Assembly (NCBI GenBank): GCA_041917755.1
Contig: JAYRWY010000003.1
Span: forward strand, 1-64,000
DNA: 64,000 nt
Origin: RGZA01 sp041917755
Lineage (GTDB): Bacteria > Pseudomonadota > Alphaproteobacteria > UBA9219 > RGZA01
Direction: 5' to 3'
Below, in pieces: positions 36,966 through 45,503 of the stretch. A program made the translations under genes and the position numbers. The notes beneath the pieces are model-generated. The model was given only the letters and a program-made list of their open reading frames with translations, was not told the origin of the DNA and did not search any database. Numbering within the stretch: the first letter of the stretch is position 1; each line of letters opens with the position of its first letter.

Positions 36966-37169
36966 CTAGAAGCCTTCGCGTTCGCGGCGCTTGCGTTCAA
37001 CCTTGCGCAGACGGCGCACAGCTTCAGAACCTTCGCGTGCCTTCTTTTCAGATGGCTTTTCGTAGTAGCGGCGCAGCTTCATTTCACGAAATACACCTTC
37101 GCGTTGTAATTTCTTTTTTAACGCGCGAAGCGCTTGATCTACATTGTTGTCACGTACGCTAACTTGCAA
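36966..37169 (-). CDS. rpsU: 30S ribosomal protein S21
   Basis: The 67-residue basic protein shows the S21 pattern MQVSVRDNNVDQALRALKKK and REMKLRRYYEKPSEKK. It starts 33 bp before the GT2 gene on the same strand and is divergent from COQ9, a pairing often seen in alphaproteobacteria. Upstream lies a 5-bp hairpin (TTCGG/CCGAA, about 37213-37230) and an A-rich leader. Confidence 0.96.
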   Translation of the reverse strand: MQVSVRDNNVDQALRALKKKLQREGVFREMKLRRYYEKPSEKKAREGSEAVRRLRKVERKRREREGF

Positions 37170-37340
37170 AGCCGTCTCCTGATTTAAATTCTACAAACGC
37201 AAAAAAAACTTATTCGGTTTTAGAGCCGAACCTCTTGAAGCGGGCAAAGTAATGAACCTGCTTTAAAAAAGCAAGCTGGCTTTAAGGTTCTTATTTTGTT
37301 CTTATTTGGCAATGGTTTAGCAACATGGTATGGATAGGGC

Positions 37341-37943
37341 ATGGAAGAACTATCCAAAGAAATGCTGATTATTGCTGCCCTTCGCCAAGTCCCGTTTGAG
37401 GGCTGGACCAAGCTGGCATTCGAAAAAGCCGAGGAATCTGAAGGCTTACCCGCGGGTACCTATGCTGCGTATTTCCCCGGCGGCGTTCAAGACCTTATCC
37501 GCTCCATGCATGAATGGGTGGATAACGATATGCAACGCAGAATTGCCGCCCAGCCAGATTTCCAAGAACAGAAAATCCGTGAAAAAATATTCCGCTGCGT
37601 GATGGCACGTATCCATACACTAACACCATACCGCGAAGCCATTCGCCGCCTTGCTGGCCACCAATTATTGCCGTGGAACAAACCATGGGGGCTGCGTGAT
37701 TTGGGTTTGGCAGCCGATGCCATGTGGAAACTAGCTGGCGATCGTTCGGTGGATTATAATTTTTATACCAAACGCATCTTGTTGTCCGGAGTATACGCCG
37801 CAACGCTCAATCATTGGTTTGATGATGTGAGTGATGAGTTTGAAAGTACGCAAAATTTCCTTCGCGCCCGCATCGAAAACGTACTTCAATTCGGTAAATT
37901 TGTGGGCGGCATCAAAGACAAGTTTGCCAAGAAGGCGGCTTAA
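37341..37943 (+). CDS. COQ9 family ubiquinone biosynthesis protein
   Basis: The 200-residue protein begins like TetR-type proteins (LIIAALRQVPFEGWTKLAFEKA) and continues with the COQ9 domain, including AMWKLAGDRSVDYNFYTKRILLSGVYAATLNHWFDD. COQ9 binds isoprenoid quinone intermediates and assists the COQ7 hydroxylation step. It is divergent from rpsU and convergent with sspB with no gap. Confidence 0.92.
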   Translation: MEELSKEMLIIAALRQVPFEGWTKLAFEKAEESEGLPAGTYAAYFPGGVQDLIRSMHEWVDNDMQRRIAAQPDFQEQKIREKIFRCVMARIHTLTPYREAIRRLAGHQLLPWNKPWGLRDLGLAADAMWKLAGDRSVDYNFYTKRILLSGVYAATLNHWFDDVSDEFESTQNFLRARIENVLQFGKFVGGIKDKFAKKAA

Positions 37944-38450
37944 CTACTCTTTGGTTTCCGTGGTGGCATTCTTTTTACGGAATTGATCAAGGCTAATCAC
38001 TACGCCTTTTTCACCATCATCCTTGGGGGATGCAGCTTTCTTGGTTTCCTGATTGGCACTGTCATCGTCAAAGGCATCATCCTCATCATCACCTTCCATG
38101 GTCTGGAATTGCAGTGCGAAGTTAACAGATGGGTCGGCAAAGGTTGTAATTGCGCCAAACGGAACGGTTAGGCGTTCCTTGATGTTATTGAAGCTGAGGG
38201 TAACGCTGAATCCTGTTTCGGTTACCACCAGGCCATAATACTGGTACTGCAACACGATGGTCATTTCTTTTGGGTACTGCTCATGCAGGTGTGGCGGAAT
38301 TTGAACGCCAGAAAATTCTGTCAAAAATGAAATATAGAAATGATGACTTCCAGGCAGCCCACGTTCTGCCACCATTTTAAGGGTGTCAGATACAACACGG
38401 CGCAACGCACCTTCGACCATCAAGTCATAACGTAAATCTTCATCAGACAT
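37944..38450 (-). CDS. sspB: SspB-like ClpXP adaptor
   Basis: The 168-residue protein matches alphaproteobacterial SspB: YDLMVEGALRRVVSDTLKMV, then LPGSHHFYISFLTEFSGVQI and VTLSFNNIKERLTVPFGAIT. An acidic linker (EGDDEDDAFDDD) leads to a C-terminal ClpX-binding tail (VVISLDQFRKK). SspB delivers ssrA-tagged proteins to ClpXP. The tmRNA gene that makes the tag lies 850 bp away. Confidence 0.92.
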   Translation of the reverse strand: MSDEDLRYDLMVEGALRRVVSDTLKMVAERGLPGSHHFYISFLTEFSGVQIPPHLHEQYPKEMTIVLQYQYYGLVVTETGFSVTLSFNNIKERLTVPFGAITTFADPSVNFALQFQTMEGDDEDDAFDDDSANQETKKAASPKDDGEKGVVISLDQFRKKNATTETKE

Positions 38451-38630
38451 TTTGAAAAACGATATTAGGAGTTGTTAATTAAAAGCCACATATTCTTCTT
38501 CGCTTGTTAACAAGTGTAAGTCAAGAAAGGTTTCTGACCGATGCGGCGTTTTGGGCAAACTATCCCATTAAAGCTGCACTTTTGGCCGTTTTGTCTGGCT
38601 GATGCAGAAAATATGGGCATTGATTAGGGC

Positions 38631-38672
38631 AAATCATTTCCTATATCCTGCTGACTATATATGAAATGATTT
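38631..38672 (+). promoter_or_regulatory. Long hairpin just before the unknown gene at 38686
   Basis: AAATCATTTC (38631-38640) and GAAATGATTT (38663-38672) pair over 10 bp. Inside them TATAT and ATATA add five more pairs after one mismatch, leaving a 10-nt loop. The AAGG ribosome site (38675-38678) begins 2 nt after the hairpin. It could be a regulator-binding palindrome in DNA or a structured leader in RNA. Confidence 0.6.
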
Positions 38673-38685
38673 TTAAGGCATCTAA

Positions 38686-39291
38686 ATGGCCAAGGCACCC
38701 AGTCGCTCACCCTACAGCCCAGACACCATCGTAGATAACAAACGCATATGGGAAACACCACGTGAGATTGTAATTTGGCCAAGCTGGGCACTCTATCAAA
38801 AATACAAAGCATTTCATGACGCAAGGCCGGAAAGCCATGTATGGCGCTCCCTTACATCATTTGACCCGCATGCACTAACCCAGCCAATAACGCAGGCAAA
38901 TTTTGATGCATGGCGTGAAAGCAAAATTCAGGAACTGGTTGAAGGCCCGTGCCAGCCATTGGTGCGCCGTATATTGGATGCAGGTCACTTCACGCTATAC
39001 AGCAATGCCTTTGGCGGTGGTGATAAGGGTGTTGAATTCACCCGTGATTTATTCAGATACCATATTGATAAAAGCGGCCGTTTCTTTTGCTATCTCGAAA
39101 ACTGGTATACTGCCCCGCAAATTGTGAATGCTGATAAGGTGGTTACATCTAGCTATCCAAAACCGGATGCCGAGCAAAGCAAAGCGTTAGCCAAAAAATT
39201 GAATTTAGAACCCAAGCCTTCCGCATCACCATCACCGGAGCGCCCCGCAAAACGCAAGCGCACCCAGCGGCCAAGACGCGATCATAGCTAA
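38686..39291 (+). CDS. Unknown soluble protein with basic C-terminal tail
   Basis: A 201-residue protein with no signal peptide. The first 150 residues look globular and rich in aromatic residues (WETPREIVIWPSWALYQKY, RDLFRYHIDKSGRFFCYLEN). The tail is disordered, Ser/Pro-rich and then strongly basic (PAKRKRTQRPRRDHS). AAGG stands 7 nt before the ATG. The gene ends 9 bp before the ssrA terminator on the other strand. No family recognised; a nucleic-acid-binding tail is likely from composition. Confidence 0.65.
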   Translation: MAKAPSRSPYSPDTIVDNKRIWETPREIVIWPSWALYQKYKAFHDARPESHVWRSLTSFDPHALTQPITQANFDAWRESKIQELVEGPCQPLVRRILDAGHFTLYSNAFGGGDKGVEFTRDLFRYHIDKSGRFFCYLENWYTAPQIVNADKVVTSSYPKPDAEQSKALAKKLNLEPKPSASPSPERPAKRKRTQRPRRDHS

Positions 39292-39660
39292 AAGAAAGTG
39301 GGGGGCTTCTGTTGCCCGGTGCCCCCCGGACCGCTAAGCTTTTCGCTTAACTACCGAATCCCAAAGGATTAAGCAGCTAGAGCTACGCGAGCTTCAGGAG
39401 CAACGTTGTCGTTGGCATCCGTAGTTGTTAGCCCGATAACGGCGGAACCATGCCGAGCAAAAACTGTACTTTTACTACATACGTCGATCCTAGTTCGCCC
39501 CCACATATTGGCTCTTTGCGACTGCTCTGCGCTTTACGCAACCGCGACTGCAAAAGTAATCTCTTCCTGAGCCAATATGGTGGAGGCGCCGGGTACCGCC
39601 CCCGGGTCCGTCCTGCTTATTCTGTACAGCGTTTATCACCATAGTCGGCGAACCGACGGT
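39292..39660 (-). ncRNA. ssrA: tmRNA, circularly permuted two-piece form
   Basis: Read on the minus strand, the acceptor piece comes first, with a T arm and encoded 3' end (GGTACCCGGCGCCTCCACCA, end at 39578). A spacer follows, closed by the 10-bp stem ATATTGGCTC/GAGCCAATAT (39505-39514 and 39569-39578), which would be cut out. The coding piece starts at about 39502 with GGGGGCGAACTAGGATCGAC. The tag reading frame is 39416 to 39369, encoding ANDNVAPEARVALAA and a TAA. A G6/C6 hairpin (39300-39327) followed by a T-rich run ends the gene. Both ends away from these marks are approximate. tmRNA rescues stalled ribosomes. Confidence 0.93.
39300..39327 (-). terminator. Terminator of ssrA
   Basis: On the minus strand GGGGGG, a 16-nt loop and CCCCCC are followed by ACTTTCTTTTA. 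The stem may also be the last helix of the tmRNA coding piece. Confidence 0.6.
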
Positions 39661-39866
39661 TCTGTTTATATCACAAAACCTTTACAATTCGATTGCTTAT
39701 TTTGGACTGCCTGTATTTTAGCCAATTCTTTCAAGCAATTATGCGACTTTTTTCATGTGAATTGTGCCGTGAATGTGTTTGACGGGGGGATGCATTCTAA
39801 AAGAAACTATGACCCATCAACGTTCCGTTTTGATTCTTCCTTTCTGGCCCTCATTGGATATTGCCC

Positions 39867-40814
39867 ATGCCCGTTTCTGCTGAACAACGCTCCGAAATTG
39901 ACCAAATCCGCGCCGAAACAAAGCCAACGCGCCGCGCGACCGTTCCTGCACTTGAAGAAATCCTTTATGAACCGCTTCCGGTTCTCGACCACGGCTTTGT
40001 CCGTGTTATTGATTATATGGGCGATGATAATGCGGTGGTGCAAGCAGCCCGCGTATCTTATGGCAAGGGCACCAAGAAAGTTTCAGAAGATGCAGGCCTC
40101 ATCCGCTATCTGATGCGTCACTGGCATTCCACCCCATTTGAAATGTGCGAAATCAAATTCCACGTAAAGTTACCAATTTTTGTTGCGCGCCAATGGATAC
40201 GTCATCGTACCGCCAACGTGAATGAATATTCCGCCCGTTATTCAATTATGGATAAGGAATTTTATATCCCACCGCGTGAACAGCTTGCCGTGCAGTCAAC
40301 CCAAAACCATCAAGGCCGTGGCGCAACGCTCAATGACAAGGAAGCCGTGCAGGTCATGGACTTGTTGAAGAAAGATTCCGAAAGCGTCTATGCCCATTAT
40401 CAACAAATGTTGAATGAAGATGAAAAAGGAAATGTAATTGATGCTGGCCGCGAAGGCTTGGCTCGTGAGCTTGCACGTATGAACCTAACCCTCAATTACT
40501 ATACGCAATGGTATTGGAAGGTCGATTTGCATAACCTCATGCACTTTTTGCGCCTACGCGCAGATAGCCATGCCCAATATGAAATCCGCGTTTATGCCGA
40601 TGCCATGTTGAATGTACTGGAACGGTGGTGTCCCCACACCTTCAGCGCGTTTAAAGAATACCGTATGGGTGGCGCCAATATTTCAACGACGGGCCTAAGC
40701 ATCGTTCAGCGTATGTTAAAAGGCGAAAAAGTACAGCATGCGGATAGTGGTCTTTCCAAACGTGAATGGAACGAACTGATGGGTGATTTGGGCCTAGAAC
40801 AATTGAAGGCGTAG
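39867..40814 (+). CDS. thyX: FAD-dependent thymidylate synthase
   Basis: The 315-residue enzyme makes dTMP from dUMP using methylene-THF and FAD. The signature RHRTANVNEYSARYS is complete, and the MRHWHSTPFEMCEIKFH block is present. The N-terminal 35 residues are a longer lead-in than in short ThyX proteins. I chose the ATG at 39867; a TTG two codons earlier is possible. The stop is 2 bp before nhaA. Confidence 0.96.
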   Translation: MPVSAEQRSEIDQIRAETKPTRRATVPALEEILYEPLPVLDHGFVRVIDYMGDDNAVVQAARVSYGKGTKKVSEDAGLIRYLMRHWHSTPFEMCEIKFHVKLPIFVARQWIRHRTANVNEYSARYSIMDKEFYIPPREQLAVQSTQNHQGRGATLNDKEAVQVMDLLKKDSESVYAHYQQMLNEDEKGNVIDAGREGLARELARMNLTLNYYTQWYWKVDLHNLMHFLRLRADSHAQYEIRVYADAMLNVLERWCPHTFSAFKEYRMGGANISTTGLSIVQRMLKGEKVQHADSGLSKREWNELMGDLGLEQLKA

Positions 40815-40816
40815 GA

Positions 40817-42016
40817 ATGCCATTAAGGTTCATCAACAAATTTCTCCACGGCCAGTATTCAAGTAGCATTGTTCTTATCTTTGCAACGGCATTGGCCATG
40901 TTTATTGCCAACTCGCCTTTGGCTTCAAGCTATCAGGATATTCTGCATTCGCAGGTTGGATTTACCACAGACTGGATAACCCTTAATTTATCAGTATCAC
41001 ACTGGGTCAATGATGGCCTGATGGTGTTGTTCTTTTTGTTGGTTGGGCTTGAAATTAAGCGTGAATTTTTGCGTGGTGAACTTGGCACGCTGAGCAAAGC
41101 AGCTTTCCCGATTATATGTGCCGTGGGCGGGGTTATTGCTCCTGCGCTCATATTTATGTTTATCAATAAATCACATCACGAATATTGGTCGGGCTGGGCT
41201 ATTCCCACGGCCACCGATATTGCCTTTGCCTTGGGACTTCTTGCATTGGGCGGAAAAAATGTTCCGATATCTCTAAAGGTATTTCTAACCGCCTTGGCGA
41301 TTATTGATGACCTTATTGCCATTATCATCATCGCCTTATTTTATGGTGAACCGCTCAACATCGATGCATTTTTCCTGAGTATTCTGGTGATGTTTGCGCT
41401 ATTCACTTTGAATGTCATGCGCGTAAAGCATATCTGGCCTTATATTGCGCTTGGCTTTTTCCTATGGATTGGCGTTTTACAATCGGGCCTTCATCCGACT
41501 ATCGCAGGTGTATTATTGGCGTTGATGATCCCCATAGATGAAAATAAAGACAAGTCGCCATTGCATCGTCTGGAAGGAGCTTTACATCCATTATCAGCGT
41601 TCGTCATCATGCCTGTATTTGCGCTGGCAAATGCCGGGTTATCGTTTGCCGGTGTCAATCCATCCGACTTACTGAATAAGCTGCCGCTGGGCATCATGAT
41701 GGGCCTGTTCTTTGGCAAACAAATCGGAATTATTCTAGCAGGCAAGGTTGCTATCCGTATGGGCTGGGCGCAATTGCCGGTGGATGTTACTCCGCGCCAG
41801 TTTTATGCCGCCTCCGTCTTAGCCGGCATTGGCTTTACCATGAGTTTGTTTATTGGTTCGCTCGCATTCAAATCGGATGAGCTGGATAATCTGGTGCGTC
41901 TTGGAGTGATGGCGGGATCGCTACTATCTGCGGTAGTTGGTATTTTGTTGTTGCGCAGTGGCCCCGGCAAAAAAGCGGCCGATTTTGTTCCCGACGATCC
42001 GGAAGAAAATATTTAG
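40817..42016 (+). CDS. nhaA: Na+/H+ antiporter NhaA
   Basis: The 399-residue membrane protein has about twelve helices with the ion-binding Asp pair in LTALAIIDDLIAIIII and the TATDIAFALGLLALGG discontinuous-helix block. NhaA exports Na+ in exchange for protons and controls pH. It follows thyX by 2 bp and its stop overlaps that of the convergent prfC by four bases. Confidence 0.96.
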   Translation: MPLRFINKFLHGQYSSSIVLIFATALAMFIANSPLASSYQDILHSQVGFTTDWITLNLSVSHWVNDGLMVLFFLLVGLEIKREFLRGELGTLSKAAFPIICAVGGVIAPALIFMFINKSHHEYWSGWAIPTATDIAFALGLLALGGKNVPISLKVFLTALAIIDDLIAIIIIALFYGEPLNIDAFFLSILVMFALFTLNVMRVKHIWPYIALGFFLWIGVLQSGLHPTIAGVLLALMIPIDENKDKSPLHRLEGALHPLSAFVIMPVFALANAGLSFAGVNPSDLLNKLPLGIMMGLFFGKQIGIILAGKVAIRMGWAQLPVDVTPRQFYAASVLAGIGFTMSLFIGSLAFKSDELDNLVRLGVMAGSLLSAVVGILLLRSGPGKKAADFVPDDPEENI

Positions 42017-43617
42017 GCCGCCGCCTTATTCATTTCCCGCGTTTTGGAGAAGACCAAATCGGGGTTTTCTTCCTTGGTCCGTTCCAGATGCCAAGCATTG
42101 CGCGCAAGGAATACCAAGGCACCGTCATGGTCTTCAGCAAGGCTCATCCGGTATTTATCGGTGAATAGCTTGATTTTGATCGCATCACCTTCTACCCAAC
42201 GGGCGTATTCAACGCCTGCGCCTTCAAACTTGGCGGGCAGGCCATATTCGGCCTCAATCCGTGCGCTCAGTACTTCAAATTGCAATGGGCCAACGACACC
42301 AACAATCCAGTCCGACCCACTCAGCGGCTTAAATACCTGACTGGCGCCTTCTTCGGCAAAGTGTTCCAGCGCTTTGCGCAAATGTTTGACCTTCATCGGG
42401 TCATCCAGATGCACACGTTGCAATACTTCAGGCGCAAAACTGGGTACGCCGACATAACGCAGGATTTCAGTTTCACTAAGGGTATCGCCGATGCGCAAGG
42501 TCCCATGGTTAGGAATACCCATAATATCGCCGGCATAGGCGTCTTCGGCCAATTCGCGTTCACGTGCCAAGAATAGTACGGCGTTATTAACAGCCATCGT
42601 CTTCTCACTGCGGATATGTTTCAGCTTCATGCCGCGTTTAAAGTGGCCCGAGCATAAGCGCACAAAGGCAATGCGGTCGCGGTGGTTGGGGTCCATATTT
42701 GCCTGAACCTTAAACACAAATCCGGTCACTTTTTCTTCTTGCGGGTTAACAATACGCTCAGCGGCAGGTTGCGGGCGAGGGGACGGTGCAAAATCAGCCA
42801 GACCTTGTAGCAATTCACGTACACCAAAGTTGTTTACGGCGCTGCCAAAGAAAATAGGGGTCATATGCCCTTCGCGGTAGCTTTGCATGTCAAATGGCTT
42901 ACAAAGGCCGCGCACCATCGTCACGTCATCTCGCAGCTTGGCAAGGGCGTCTTCTGGCAAATGCTCGGCCAGTTGCGGGTCATCAAGGCCAGTGCACTTG
43001 ATGCCTTCATCAACCTTGGCGGCAAAGCCTTTGCGGTTCATGAGGAACAAACGGTCGCGAATTACGTCATAACACCCAAGAAAATCGCGGCCAGACCCAA
43101 TTGGCCAGCTGGCAGGCGTGACATCCAGCGCGAGGGTCTTTTCAATCTCATCCATCAAATCAAATGGGTCACGGGCTTCGCGGTCCATTTTGTTGATGAA
43201 GGTAATGATAGGAATATCGCGCATGCGGCAAACTTCGAATAGTTTACGCGTTTGCGTTTCAATACCTTTGGCACCGTCAATTACCATCACCGCGCTATCA
43301 ACAGCGGTTAGGGTGCGATAAGTGTCCTCAGAAAAATCTTCATGGCCTGGCGTATCAAGCAGGTTGAAGGCTTTTTCATCATATTCAAAGCTCATCACCG
43401 ATGCGGAAACCGAAATACCGCGTTCGCGTTCAACCTTCATCCAGTCGGAACGTGCGCGTCGCGCATCGCCGCGTGCCTTGACAGCACCTGCAAGCAAAAT
43501 AGCGCCACCGAATAGCAATAGCTTTTCGGTGAGTGTGGTTTTACCAGCGTCAGGGTGGGCGATAATCGCAAAGGTACGACGACGCTCTACTTCTTTGATT
43601 TGTTCGGCTTGTGACAT
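42013..43617 (-). CDS. prfC: Peptide chain release factor 3
   Basis: The 534-residue GTPase has G1 AHPDAGKTTLTEKLL, G3 DTPGHEDFSEDTYR and G4 FINKMDREARDP, then the RF3 middle and C-terminal domains (FVFKVQANMDPNHRDRIAFV). RF3 recycles RF1 and RF2 after peptide release. Length and layout are normal. Confidence 0.96.
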   Translation of the reverse strand: MSQAEQIKEVERRRTFAIIAHPDAGKTTLTEKLLLFGGAILLAGAVKARGDARRARSDWMKVERERGISVSASVMSFEYDEKAFNLLDTPGHEDFSEDTYRTLTAVDSAVMVIDGAKGIETQTRKLFEVCRMRDIPIITFINKMDREARDPFDLMDEIEKTLALDVTPASWPIGSGRDFLGCYDVIRDRLFLMNRKGFAAKVDEGIKCTGLDDPQLAEHLPEDALAKLRDDVTMVRGLCKPFDMQSYREGHMTPIFFGSAVNNFGVRELLQGLADFAPSPRPQPAAERIVNPQEEKVTGFVFKVQANMDPNHRDRIAFVRLCSGHFKRGMKLKHIRSEKTMAVNNAVLFLARERELAEDAYAGDIMGIPNHGTLRIGDTLSETEILRYVGVPSFAPEVLQRVHLDDPMKVKHLRKALEHFAEEGASQVFKPLSGSDWIVGVVGPLQFEVLSARIEAEYGLPAKFEGAGVEYARWVEGDAIKIKLFTDKYRMSLAEDHDGALVFLARNAWHLERTKEENPDLVFSKTREMNKAAA

Positions 43618-43660
43618 GGCAGTTGGAATAAAGGCAGACGGCTAAAGAAGCAAGATATCT

Positions 43661-45022
43661 TTATACTTCTTTATCGCCAACGACCTTATTACGGCCTGTT
43701 TCCTTGGCTTTATAAAGGGCGGCATCGGCCTTACGCAGGAGGGTATCGGCCGTTTCCTGACCTTCATCGGAGCCTGCAACGCCAACGCTCATGGTGACAT
43801 TCAGCTCTAATTTGGGATCGTTAATAACAAAGGGGCTATTAGCAACGGCGGCACGTAAACGCTCTCCGGCATTCATGGCGGCGGCATAGGGTGTTTCCGG
43901 CATGATAAGGGAGAATTCCTCACCGCCCATGCGAATGACCATATCGAAAAAGCGCATACTGGCGTTCAAGCGGCGCACAAGTTCCTGAAGTACCTGGTCG
44001 CCCACATGGTGGCCATAGCTATCATTAATTTTTTTGAAAAAATCGATGTCCAGCATCACCACCGATATCGGCTTCTTGTTCGCTTTGCTGCGTTCAAACA
44101 AACGGGGTAGATTTTTTTCAAGATAATGGCGGTTGTAAACACCTGTCAGGGAGTCGGTTACCGCCATCGCCATGTTTTTTTCATACGATAAACGCAAACG
44201 GTCGTAAGTGCGTTTATGTTTAATTTGGGTGCGCAGACGTGCCTGCAATTCATGCGGATCTACCGGTTTGAAGATGTAGTCGTTGGCGCCGATATCCAAT
44301 GCCTTGGCGATTTTACCCAATTCGCTTTCATCGGCATACACAACGATTGGTACATATCGTGTCGCTTCATTGGCCTTAAGGTTGGCGCATACACGCAAGC
44401 CATCCTCACCAGCAAGATTAAGATTGACCATAATCACATGAATGCGTTCGCGCTCCAAAAGCGGCTCTATCTCATCAACCTTGCTGATGGAGTGACAAAT
44501 CATCCCTGCATGGTGGATGTGTTTTTGAACAATGTCCTGATCATGCGGATTATCATCAAGCAGAATAATTTGTCCCGAGCGCAAGCTTTCTTCGTCGATA
44601 TCAGCATTCATCGTGCTGTGGCCTTCACGCATGCGCCATTCATCCATTAACGCCTTAAGGCGCAAGCAAGAACGCACCCTTGCCATCAATGCAATATCAT
44701 TGATGGGTTTGGTTAGAAAATCATCCGCCCCTGCATCAAGGCCGCGAACGCGGTCCTGTACATCGGATAACGCTGTCACCATCACCACCGGTATTCCTTG
44801 CGTGGCGGGGTTGGCTTTGATTTGGCGGCATGCCTCAAATCCGTCCATTTCTGGCATCATCACATCCAGAAGGATTAAATCAGGCTTTTCAGAAGCGGCC
44901 TTTTCAACGGCCTGCACGCCATTTTCTGCTGTAACAACGGAATAGTATTCCCTTGCTAGCTTCGCGCTCAGTAATTTGACATTAAGCGGATTGTCATCGG
45001 TAACGAGAATGCGGGCTGACAT
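43661..45022 (-). CDS. pleD: PleD-type diguanylate cyclase response regulator
   Basis: The 453-residue protein has two receiver domains (1-120 with LILLDVMMPEMDGF; about 153-270, where the acceptor site reads VIMVNLNLAGEDGL with Asn, so degenerate) and a GGDEF domain with MGGEEFSLIMPE. An RxxD inhibitory site, as in Caulobacter PleD, is not obvious just before the catalytic loop. PleD makes c-di-GMP during the swarmer-to-stalked change. Its start overlaps the divK stop (TAATG), the known divK-pleD operon. Confidence 0.94.
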   Translation of the reverse strand: MSARILVTDDNPLNVKLLSAKLAREYYSVVTAENGVQAVEKAASEKPDLILLDVMMPEMDGFEACRQIKANPATQGIPVVMVTALSDVQDRVRGLDAGADDFLTKPINDIALMARVRSCLRLKALMDEWRMREGHSTMNADIDEESLRSGQIILLDDNPHDQDIVQKHIHHAGMICHSISKVDEIEPLLERERIHVIMVNLNLAGEDGLRVCANLKANEATRYVPIVVYADESELGKIAKALDIGANDYIFKPVDPHELQARLRTQIKHKRTYDRLRLSYEKNMAMAVTDSLTGVYNRHYLEKNLPRLFERSKANKKPISVVMLDIDFFKKINDSYGHHVGDQVLQELVRRLNASMRFFDMVIRMGGEEFSLIMPETPYAAAMNAGERLRAAVANSPFVINDPKLELNVTMSVGVAGSDEGQETADTLLRKADAALYKAKETGRNKVVGDKEV

Positions 45023-45399
45023 TATTTATCCAGATACTTGTGAACTGTTTCAAAAAATTTTCCAACAGAAATTGGCTTGGAAAGATAATCATCGCAACCG
45101 CTTTGGCGAATTTTTTCTTCATCGCCCTTCATGGCAAAGGCTGTAATGGCAATGATGGGAATGGATGCCAAGGTGCTATCATCCTTCATCATGCGGATAA
45201 GGTCATAGCCAGAAATTTCTGGCAGCTGGATATCCATCAATACCAAATCCGGATTTTCTGTTTTTGCAATCCGAATGGCTTCCTTGCCTTCGCGGGTTTC
45301 TAAAATGCGATGTCCTTTTGATGTTAACAAATCACGGAACAGTTTAGCGTTCAGCTCATTGTCTTCGACAATCAGAATGGTCTTTCCGTTTGCGGTCAT
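45022..45399 (-). CDS. divK: DivK cell-cycle response regulator
   Basis: The 125-residue single receiver domain has IVEDNELNAKLF, phospho-acceptor in LVLMDIQLPEISGYDLI, and SKPISVGKF. In Caulobacter DivK links PleC and DivJ to CtrA control. The operon with pleD supports the name. A long inverted repeat (45438-45491) lies upstream. Confidence 0.93.
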   Translation of the reverse strand: MTANGKTILIVEDNELNAKLFRDLLTSKGHRILETREGKEAIRIAKTENPDLVLMDIQLPEISGYDLIRMMKDDSTLASIPIIAITAFAMKGDEEKIRQSGCDDYLSKPISVGKFFETVHKYLDK

Positions 45400-45437
45400 C
45401 GTAAGGCTTTGGTAGAGGGGTGAAGTGGGTGTTTCCT

Positions 45438-45491
45438 TGAGCTAATAGGATGTCAGCAGAAGGTTAACAAACCCCTGACGACATCAGCTCA
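45438..45491. repeat. Inverted repeat upstream of divK
   Basis: TGAGCT (45438-45443) and AGCTCA (45486-45491) flank GATGTC (45449-45454) and GACATC (45480-45485). The arms can form a 12-bp hairpin with one 5-nt bulge and a loop of 25 nt. No T-run follows on either strand. It may be a DNA operator or a weak terminator between the EipB-like gene and divK. Confidence 0.5.
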
Positions 45492-45503
45492 TTATTTGAA
45501 GTA

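Noticed and set aside
37205..37235. Terminator upstream of rpsU
   Set aside because: TTCGG/CCGAA plus T8 on the minus strand looks like a terminator, but no minus-strand gene ends there and the stem has only five pairs.
39577..40113. 178-codon open frame across the ssrA-thyX gap
   Set aside because: It overlaps the acceptor piece of tmRNA and the start of thyX in another frame and has no recognisable product.
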